Assembly (NCBI GenBank): GCA_018105865.1
Contig: CM030863.1
Span: forward strand, 4,366,754-4,430,753
Source of the DNA: Metaphire vulgaris
Lineage: Eukaryota > Annelida > Clitellata > Crassiclitellata > Megascolecidae
DNA length: 64,000 nt
Direction: 5' to 3'
A program made the position numbers and the translations under genes. The notes beneath the pieces were generated by a model. It was given only the letters and a program-made list of their open reading frames with translations. It was not told the DNA's origin and ran no database searches. Below, piece by piece: positions 56,285 to 64,000 of this stretch. Every line of letters starts with the position of its first letter. Position 1 is the first letter of the stretch.

Positions 56285-56584
56285 TAGTGGCGGTTCCACC
56301 ATGTTGATGACTGGGGATGCATCCCCCACCGGGGTTCCGGATGACTTTTTTGCTTGTCAATATATTTTACGGTGAGTTTTTTAAAAGGTTAGTGGAAAAT
56401 ACTGCGAATGACCTTCTTTTTTGCTTGTCGGCCTCTTTTGGCAAGTTTATTAGCATTATTTAGCGGACAAAACACTAACGATGGCGTTTTTTCTCTTTCC
56501 TTTTTTTCTTCTTCACTTTGCATCCCCGACAAACTTTCACAGAAAAATTTCATCCCCCACCAAGAATTCCTGGAACCGCCACTG
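56285..56584. mobile_element. hAT MITE, CAGTGGCGGTTCCA family, copy 4 (inverted)
   Basis: Starts TAGTGGCGGTTCCACC and ends CTGGAACCGCCACTG. Flanks TACGTCAG and GACGGTAG, 5 of 8. Confidence 0.85.
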
Positions 56585-56942
56585 GACGGTAGGTTTAATA
56601 ATGGTACACTACATCATCAACCGTATTATTAAAGGTAAAATTAATAATATTGAAATATCGATGCGCTGAAATGATCCAGTAAACGCATTAATTCCGTTGC
56701 CATGTTATTTTCTGGAGCATAATTCCCCATCCATTCTTTCGCTTTATCTCTATCATGTCCAAGATAGTCTATGGCAGGAGTGTCAAAATCATTTCATGTG
56801 GTTGTCGTGGACCTGATTTGTACATAACATTAACATGAACTACAGTAGGCCTATCACACAAAACAAAACAAAATGATTTAATTTCTATCGTATGTAAAAA
56901 ACATTGGAGTTTCGTATATGTAATTTTCGATATTCATATAGT

Positions 56943-57420
56943 CTATGTACTTTTTAAAGGCATCATCGTCATCATCATCTTTGCTTTCTGCCAGCTCATC
57001 AGCGGATAGCTAGACACAAAATGCTTCCAAGAAGTTCTATCTTCTGTCAATCGTCTTCCTTCTACTATTGTAATTCCTTTCATGTTCATGTCTTCTCTGA
57101 TGTTGTCCATCCACTTTTTCCTGGGTCTTCCTCTTCCTTCGTTTCCTTCTATTTGAGTGTAGAGTGCCTTGTATGGTAATCTCCTTTCATCCATTCTGTT
57201 GACATGTCCATACCAATTTAGTCTTTTTCTTCTAATTTTGTCGATTATTGTATCCTTCATGTTGAGACGTTGTCTGATGTCTTCGTTTCTTATTTTTTGT
57301 AGTCGGGTTACTCCCAGGATTCTCCGTAAGCACATCATTTCGGCCACCTGTAGCCTCCTTTCGTCTGTTTCTTTCATGCTCCATGTTTCTGCTCCATATA
57401 TAATTTATGGGACTACTATG
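56943..57420 (-). pseudogene. LINE ORF2 C-terminal fragment
   Basis: Minus strand reads YGAETWSMKETDERRLQVAE, then MMCLRRILGVTR, then RIRNEDIRQRL, then LNWYGHVNRMDERRLPYKAL and GRGRPRKKWMDNI. This is the standard LINE tail (YG-E-W, CLRRI-G, N--I---, WYGHV-RM, GRGRP---W). About 130 codons open, so fairly young. Lies inside an intron of the candidate five-exon gene. Confidence 0.85.
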
Positions 57421-57629
57421 GTGTTGTATATTGTGACTTTTGTGTTTATGTTTATGGCCTTGCTGCTCCAGTTTTTCGCAATCTCCCCATCGTTTGAAGA
57501 CCTTTGGCGATTTTTTGTTTTATGTCTTCTTGATTCTTATGTCTTCTTGACTTTTTAAAGGCGTCTTTAATAAATTAACTTTGCTTAAACATAAAGATTT
57601 TATTGTATTCAGCCACATAGGCTACACGC

Positions 57630-57700
57630 GGACTGGACGAAAAGCTTTCGCGGGCCGTATCTGGCCCGCGGGCCGTATGTGGAACACCCACGGTATAGGG
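57630..57700. mobile_element. hAT end fragment
   Basis: GCGGGCCGTATCTGGCCCGC, then GGGCCGTATGTGG: same kind of wording as the ends at 18,754 and 25,650. Confidence 0.55.
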
Positions 57701-58194
57701 CCTATGTCGCTTATTTGGACAGCCATAGCCTATGCATATATATTTTGGATATAAATACAATTTTTAACATTTTTGGAATTCAATGATAATTGCAAAAAAT
57801 TTCAATTCGACGGTAGTAAAGGGACAGGTGCTAGAAGAAAGTATATAACTGTCAAATACGTCGAAGCGTGATCCAACCTGAAACTAGATGCAAATATGAT
57901 GTAGAGTGAGCCAACATGAAAGACCCTTAACCCTTAAAGCTGCAGCTTTCAAATAATATATGGGCCAACCGGACCATAGCGATAACGGAACACGAAATGA
58001 CATGACATGTAGGGCATTGTAGGCGTAAAAGTTTTTTTTAATTGTTAAATTTTCGTCTGTAAGTCCAACGTACAAGTGCGGCCCAATTGGTATACAATAA
58101 AATACACTTCAATGTTATGTTGTTGACAGCACTCAAAGTGAGTGGGTGGAAACTGGTTAAAGCTGAGTTCAATTTGCTGCATCTAGATTTTTCT

Positions 58195-58345
58195 CAGTCT
58201 CTGCGGTAGACCTCTCTACCTTGACCTGGCTCTAATTCTATTTGGATTTGGTGCGCCATCGGCTGACGCCCTGGGCATTATGATAGTGGCGCTATAAAAG
58301 TGGATTGATTGATTGATTGAGTGAGTGAGTGAGTGAGTTAGTGGG
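58195..58345 (+). mobile_element. SINE/LINE 3' tail with (GATT)n
   Basis: CTTGACCTGGCTCTAATTC, GGTGCGCCATCGGCTGACG, ATAGTGGCGCTATAAAAG, then (TGAT/TGAG)n. Same unit as 42,951-43,106. Confidence 0.85.
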
Positions 58346-58690
58346 TGAATGAGTGAGTGATTGATTGATTGAATACGCAGCCGAATCGAATTAATGCAAT
58401 CATTGCCAATACAGTATTATGTTTTCTAGTTGATTAGGACATTCTGAACTGCCGTCTTGAAGTCATTTCCTCCATATCTGTAAAAACCCAGCCTCATTGT
58501 CCTTCGGATATTGGCCATTGCTTGGCCGATCTTTCACCTTTCCCATAGCGATTTTTATTTTAAGAAAGACTGAGCGTCTAACAATAAGCAGCTACAGTTG
58601 TGTTGCTTTCAAAGTGCTATATAAATCGACGAGATTTTGCTTACTTACCTACATTCAAGCACCGACCACACGAACACCTGAGGACTTAGA

Positions 58691-58983
58691 CAGTGGAGCT
58701 GCATCCCCCAACAGACTTCCGGACTTGTTTTCGCTGTTGAAACCCATTTTTATTTTTAGGGGTAAAAGTCTAGTAAAACTACGGGGAAAAACTGCGGATG
58801 ACCCTTTTTTGCTTGTCGACCTATTTTTCGGAGTAAAAGTGTAGTAAAATTAGGAGAAAAAATTCCCTTTTGTCAGCCTTTTTTCGGCAAAAGTATAATG
58901 ATTTGTTCCTTCTCTTTTCATACCCCACGAACTTCCTATGAATTCATTTCATCCCCCGCTAAGAAATCCTGGAACCGCCACTG
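58691..58983. mobile_element. hAT MITE, CAGTGGCGGTTCCA family, copy 5 (inverted)
   Basis: Starts CAGTGGAGCTGCATCCCCC and ends CTGGAACCGCCACTG. GACTTAGA before and GACTCAGA at the right edge match at 7 of 8 if the last G is counted with the flank. Confidence 0.8.
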
Positions 58984-59294
58984 ACTCAGATACCATTTTG
59001 CAGTTTAATGAAATGTCACAGAAGCAGACACAATGATCCTAATCTTAAAGCTCAAATAACAGTTGACGAAAGAATTTTCTATTCGACGATTAGACTTCAA
59101 TTGCGCTGCGTCGACACTCCGTTTAGCTTAGATTACACCCGACCCGAATCAACTGATAGTCCATAAGTCAAATGATGGTGACCATAGCATTATTCAATTC
59201 TCATAGATGGTTTCGTAAAATGACGTAAAACAGTCATTGCTTGCATGGACCACGTTGAAATGTATGCTGCTATTCTTTATGCATTTTCTTCTAG

Positions 59295-59485
59295 ATGCCT
59301 TATTCATTGATGGAGACGAGAAACGCTACTTCGAGAAATGCTACTTCGAAAAAAGTTTAATCGGGAAACATATTTCACCAAGTAAGTTATCGACTGTCGC
59401 AACAGAAAAAGGCGAGGCTGAACCGGATTACAATTCCACTGACGAAGAAGAGAACAATTTGCAATCGAACACTTCTGCACTGCAG
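59295..59485 (+). CDS. candidate five-exon gene, exon 2
   Basis: Acceptor TTTTCTTCTAG, donor CTGCAG|GTAGTA, 191 bases, phase 1 to phase 0. Reads ALFIDGDEKRYFEKCYFEKS, then LIGKHISPSKLSTV, then an acidic EPDYNSTDEEENNLQSN. An internal donor AA|GTAAGT at 59,381 would give a shorter exon ending in phase 1, which fits exon 4 directly, so exon 3 could be skipped in frame. A tetranucleotide tract begins within 10 bases of the donor. Confidence 0.5.
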
Positions 59486-59487
59486 GT

Positions 59488-59630
59488 AGTATCAATCAAC
59501 CAATCAATCAATCAATCAGTAAGTCAGTCGATCAATCAATCAGTCAGTCAGACAGTCAGTCAGTCAGTCAATCAATCACTCAGTCAGTCAGTCAATCAAT
59601 CAATCAAATAATCAAACAATCAATCAATCA
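59488..59630. repeat. (CAAT/CAGT)n tetranucleotide tract
   Basis: TCAA and TCAG units mixed over about 140 bases, starting right after the exon 2 donor and ending in CACAATTTTTATTTTTTCTC, which reads as the reverse of a retroelement tail. Confidence 0.95.
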
Positions 59631-59654
59631 CAATTTTTATTTTTTCTCTCGCTA

Positions 59655-59856
59655 TCCAAAATTAACATATATCAAGAAGAAACAAAGAAGAAAAACTTAA
59701 CTAACACTTAACACTTAACTAAATACATTGACAGTATGTACTCTTAAATTGCCAATCCAAAATTAACATATATCAAGAAGAAACAAAGAAGAAAAACTTA
59801 ACTAACACTTAACACTTAACTAAATACATTGACAGTATGTACTCTTAAATTGTTTT
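59655..59856. repeat. 101-bp tandem duplication
   Basis: TCCAAAATTAACATATATC starts at 59,655 and again at 59,756; the two copies are nearly identical. A recent duplication. Confidence 0.95.
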
Positions 59857-60194
59857 GTAATTTTACTTTTTTAAATGAGAAAAAAGTTGACCTAGAGGCT
59901 AGCCTATCCCCTTTAATTGGTAAATTCTGAAATACTAACTATTCCTATTTAAATCCCAGATAAACTGAAACATTAGGTGAGGCTAATCACAGAAAGAAAG
60001 GGAGCACAATCTCACTGGACTGTTATTACATTTTGAAGTGCTTTGTTTAAGTGTTTTATTACCAGTTCTTGACTTTGCGACAAAGCCAAGTTAGTATCTG
60101 TTTGCTGATTATATGCGATATTTAAAAATGTCTCGCCAGTAGTAAAACTAAAGCTATATAGGTCTAATGCACTTCTCGAGCCAATACTATTACA

Positions 60195-60620
60195 TGGATC
60201 AGATTATTCTGGACCATAAAGAAGAAAGGTGAAAGAAGATTAATGACTGCAGCAATGAACTGGTTAAGAGGAATTTCAGGAGTCAGCAGAAGACAAAGAA
60301 TAAGAAATGAAACGATAAGAGAAAAGACAGAGCAAAAAGAAACGATACTTGAATACACAACGAAGACTGAAATGACTTGGTCATGTTGAAAGAATGAAGA
60401 AAGAAAGAATACCAAAGAAAGCACTATACAACTGTATGGATGGGAAAATGAGAAAAGGAAGAACAAGAAAAACATGGTTAGAAAACTTTAGGAGAGTACG
60501 CAGAAGAAATGCAAATGAACTTCATCCAAATGACCAGGGCAGCAAGAGACAGACGGAAGTTGAAGAAGCTCATTCAGACAATAGGGAACGACGGAAGGAA
60601 CGGAAGGAAAGAAAGAAGAA
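60195..60620 (+). pseudogene. LINE ORF2 C-terminal fragment, decayed
   Basis: Reads GERRLMTAAMNWLRGISGVS, RRQRIRNETIREKTEQ, then (after frame changes) KKERIPKKALYNCMDGK and GRTRKTWLENFRRV. Same LINE-tail order as at 56,943-57,420, on the other strand and more decayed. Confidence 0.7.
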
Positions 60621-60730
60621 CAGAAGAAGTAGTAATTTTGGTTATGGTGCTAAGGCGACCTATGGTGGCTTAACGCCTACGCATTGTCAAATAAGTAGCA
60701 GCGCAAGCTTGCAAGGCAGACGCAAGTATG

Positions 60731-60914
60731 CAGTGGCGGCTCTAGGATTTGGCAAGTGGGGGGCGTTGGGGTGGCAAATTCTAATCATGGGGGCCACCAT
60801 TTGTTGTTAAATGTATGTAGCATTAAGTATAGGGTCCCAACAGGAGGCCACTGGGGGGCAGGCACTCAATAGGGGTGGCACGGGCCCTCTGGCCCCCCGG
60901 TGGAGCCGCCACTG
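60731..60914. mobile_element. hAT MITE with perfect 8-bp duplication, GGCAAGTGGGG family
   Basis: Starts CAGTGGCGGCTCTAGGATTT and ends GGAGCCGCCACTG. Flanks CAAGTATG at 60,723-60,730 and CAAGTATG at 60,915-60,922, perfect. Confidence 0.93.
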
Positions 60915-61237
60915 CAAGTATGGAAAATCAATGACAGTCTACGCAGTTCTGTTTAAATATGAAATTAGAGCCAGGTGCAATAAATCTCGTATTCAAGCAT
61001 GGAAAGACCTTTATCAAAAACGCGAATATCGTTGCATTTCTTACCGCATGCATGACCGCCTCTCCTCATTCTAAAAACAATAAATACAACTGCCAAGTTT
61101 TTCAGTTCCTATTCTATTTTTGAGTGATCCATGCGTTGATGAATTAAACCTGGTTCTTTTGTGTTGCATGTTATCGCTTCTTTAAATGCGTTTCCATATT
61201 CTACCATGGAATGTACATTAGTGTTGTTGTATCACAG

Positions 61238-61307
61238 ATTGGACTACACCTAAACGATTCAAACACTGATCCGAAATCAACTGCTCCAAGAAGAGAGGTC
61301 ATTGCAA
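61238..61307 (+). CDS. candidate five-exon gene, exon 3
   Basis: Acceptor GTTGTATCACAG, donor GCAA|GTAAGC, 70 bases, phase 0 to phase 1. Reads IGLHLNDSNTDPKSTAPRRE then VIA. Short and polar. Phases fit exon 2 (long form) and exon 4. Confidence 0.5.
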
Positions 61308-61492
61308 GTAAGCCAAAAATATCAAACAGGATACTATAGGATACAGTAGGTACATTGACTGACCCAGTGGCGTAGCGAAGTGGGCTTAGGATTAAGACCT
61401 CTAGGCTGTTCGCAGCATAAGGAATGGAGAGTTTTTGAGAGTTTAACCCCCTTGAAGACCAAAGATAACTTTCTTATTGCGATCAATATATA

Positions 61493-61569
61493 CAGGGTGG
61501 CGCAATAAAAACCGGACTAGTCACATTAGGGTTGGCATTTAATACAGTCCGGATTTTTACGCCACCCTG
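61493..61569. mobile_element. 77-bp mariner-type MITE, TA-flanked
   Basis: Ends CAGGGTGGCGCAATAAAAAC and the inverse of CAGGGTGGCGTAAAAATCCG, TA on both sides. Both halves carry CCGGACT, so it folds into a nearly complete hairpin. Confidence 0.88.
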
Positions 61570-61602
61570 TAGGGTACTGGTTTATTATCATGATTATGTT
61601 GA

Positions 61603-61821
<219 letters not shown>

Positions 61822-62034
61822 GTTACTATCGTTATCGATCTAGTATCCCGTCTACACTCTACATTGAACCTCAGCAATAAATATCTTTCGATTTATATCT
61901 AGGAGTCAATAAGTAAACCTACTCTTGATACTCATTATCTTTGAATGGTCTTGCGTGTTATTCTAAGAATAATGTAATTAGCGTTCGATGTAGTGCTCTA
62001 AACGTGCTTCCTATAAAAACTAAATGCCTTTCAG

Positions 62035-62162
62035 ACAAACCGTCGAAAACAACAGGACTAGCGTTCCCATTCAGATCAACAAAATCATGGGACCTATGCG
62101 TTATTAGCTTTCGTTTGGAAGCCAAAAGTTCTGGAGATGCCCTACAAATATACGTAAAATCA
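62035..62162 (+). CDS. candidate five-exon gene, exon 4
   Basis: Acceptor AAATGCCTTTCAG, donor AAATCA|GTAAGC, 128 bases, phase 1 to phase 0. Reads KPSKTTGLAFPFRSTKS, then WDLCVISFRLEAKSSGD and ALQIYVKS: the most ordered-looking part, with alternating hydrophobic residues as in beta strands. Confidence 0.5.
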
Positions 62163-62337
62163 GTAAGCTAACACGACAGTATGTATTTAGAAGCTTTCTT
62201 TTATGATTAACACATATGCTATGCTTCTATCAAAATGTTGGCCATGACACTCTAACCAGGGTCGCAGCCATGAATTTGATTTGGGGGATATAAATTTGGG
62301 GGTATAGACCTATTTTGTTATATATATTTTAATATAT

Positions 62338-62405
62338 ATTATATATTATATTTATAATATTATATATTATATTTATAATATTATATATTATATTTATATA
62401 TATTA
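62338..62405. repeat. 21-bp AT-only tandem repeat
   Basis: Three copies of ATTATATATTATATTTATA-type units. Confidence 0.9.
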
Positions 62406-62541
62406 TAAGTTATATAGCATAAGTGCTTTGAATATGATTATATTCAGCGTACAGTATGGACTTGATTAAGTCTAGATTAGTTTGTGATTAATTGTGATTA
62501 GTTTTGGGTGGATCGCGAAAAGGCAAAATATTGTTTTCCAG

Positions 62542-62613
62542 TCGATTTCGTGGGAAAACCGGAAATTAGTTGGACCTTCCAAATGTCGTACGGCTCGAGG
62601 AACCGGAAATTAG
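62542..62613 (+). CDS. candidate five-exon gene, exon 5 (stop)
   Basis: Acceptor ATATTGTTTTCCAG, phase 0, reads SISWENRKLVGPSKCRTARG then TGN and TAG. Total coding length 711 bases (237 codons with stop), exactly in frame. The segment CCGGAAATTAGTT occurs twice here, once across the stop codon, so a repeat origin of this exon is possible and it is the least secure of the five. Confidence 0.4.
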   Translation, partial: SISWENRKLVGPSKCRTARGTGN

Positions 62614-63069
62614 TTAGATTAAAACTTTGGGCATATTGGGTGGTCTTCTCCATCGAAGGTGTTGGAGGGGACGTAGGTTGGTTTAATCACATATATGTAT
62701 AGATATGATTACTCACCAATGTTCTTGATTAGAAAGTTTCTGTATGGTATACACATTTGGGAATTATGTGTTGATTAATAATACTGATGAAAATCGTAAT
62801 AACTTAAAACTGCCAGTTAATCAATCTATAGAATTGCTGGTTGATTAATCTAGAAAATCGCTCGGTGCTGTAACTGTATTGAATGATGTATGAGGCGCGC
62901 TCTCGTAGCAGTTATGATGGTAGTTCTAGCTATTCGCTATCAATTTATTTGTTCTGGAAATGTGACGTCATGGCTGGTTCTTCGTAATAAAGGATGCCGG
63001 TCGAGTTGCATATTCACTTAGCCCGGAGAATGTAAGCTAAGCGAGTTGTGCTCTTGCCGACATTGTAAC

Positions 63070-63340
63070 ATCAAGAATGTCGTTATAGCTACATACGCTA
63101 TAAGTGGTGTCGATCCGGGGTCTCGCGCACTTCGTCTCGAAGATGTGCGGGAACACAACATAACGAAAATCCAGCCAGTCAATGAAAGTCAGCGAAATTA
63201 CGATCCAAACCTCTCGCACAAGATCAACCAGGTTCCTGCGGACATCGAGGGACGTCAGCATTCCAGACACCGCCAACAAAGCCAGACTCATCACGAACGA
63301 AACGAAGAAGCTACTCTCTACAGGTGTCGTTGGAAATGAC
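63070..63340. other. possible coding exon, strand unclear
   Basis: Both strands are open. Plus reads GVDPGSRALRLEDVREHNIT and NYDPNLSHKINQVPADIEGR and ends at a possible donor CTACAG|GTGTCG. Minus reads SFVMSLALLAVSGMLTSLDV and EVWIVISLTFIDWLDF, which would be membrane-like. GC3 is higher than in the surroundings. I cannot decide the strand or name a family. Confidence 0.3.
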
Positions 63341-64000
63341 CAAGTTTCCTGGACAGATGTCAGTCACCATTTTCGTGGTCCAGCCGCTAGCCGAGACGCC
63401 GAATCTGTTTTCACGTTTTGCCAACCGATGAAACATGACGTGAGTCCAGTCACCGTGGTCGTCATCACATGCTTCAATCAAACCTTTCTCCGCTCAGTCT
63501 TCTTTCAATCAGCTCCTTGTCAACCAAGTTTCGTCTTCATCCGACCGTCGACATGTCCTCCGTCGCGAAATGCATCTTTCCTCGATTACTCCTAAGCTAC
63601 AGCATCGTCAAAGTCCGCCAGAGTCCATCAAGCAAGCCAGTTCTCAACGTTCCCCACACAGACAGTAACATTGTAATTTTATTTCTTATAAATAAAATAT
63701 CTGAATGATTTTGATCCAAGAGAAACATATTTACTCCTAATGCGATTTCTAACCTGCTTTTCATCATGAATTTTTTTACTGGGCGTCTTGTATTTTCGCT
63801 AGATGTTGGTTTAATTCTTTAGTAATTTGGTCATTGCAAAAATCGTTTTTATGAAAGTTAGAAGCTCGAGCATTTTACGCGTAACTATCGGAAGTCTATG
63901 TCTTATGAAGTTATGATTGTATGGGCACGCAAATGAATGACGTTTTCGGTGTCAATGATCAATGAATCTCGAAGGTAAATGGAAAAATGGAAAATGACCT

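Noticed and set aside
63037..63294. Minus-strand membrane protein exon
   Set aside because: The plus strand is equally open with a natural-looking polar translation and a donor; without homology neither strand can be preferred.

Overview
The window is eukaryotic (metazoan) nuclear DNA, most likely from an aquatic invertebrate. Coding sequence lies in exons with GT/AG splice sites. Intergenic DNA is AT-rich, full of long perfect microsatellites, and crowded with non-autonomous hAT, pogo and mariner elements plus CR1/L2- and RTE-like LINE ends and SINEs. The GPCR and the CUB protein use GC-rich third positions. The species cannot be fixed from sequence alone.

Layout. 1-5,900 (+): the 3' part of a gene for a single-pass membrane protein (CUB domain, sushi-like module, transmembrane helix, cytoplasmic tail) in five phase-compatible exons; its introns carry elements and giant trinucleotide tracts. 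5,900-11,900: repeats only, including a 470-bp hairpin element and a 1.67-kb inverted-repeat element with its own ORF. 11,923-13,071 (-): a single-exon class A GPCR like galanin/allatostatin-A receptors whose DRY motif reads LRY. 13,300-28,400: nested repeats, LINE tails and a 75-bp tandem repeat. 28,451-33,932 (-): a multi-exon tyrosine-recombinase-like gene (acidic N-terminus, zinc finger, recombinase core, C-terminal domain), downstream half intact and N-terminal part frameshifted. 34,000-44,400: element-rich, with an orphan dynamin exon, a decayed transposase gene split by a MITE, and LINE pieces. 44,874-47,294 (+): an intronless-looking 806-aa TPR-type protein. 47,300-64,000: more elements and a candidate five-exon gene of unknown function (55,454-62,613, +) found by joining exons whose phases agree.

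The strongest signal is the elements themselves. Many insertions are bounded by 8-bp target duplications that read perfectly, so the order of nested insertions can be worked out. I see no operon-like or defence-type gene cluster. The best candidates for something undescribed are the tyrosine-recombinase gene, the phase-consistent five-exon gene, the TPR protein and the ORF in the 1.67-kb element.
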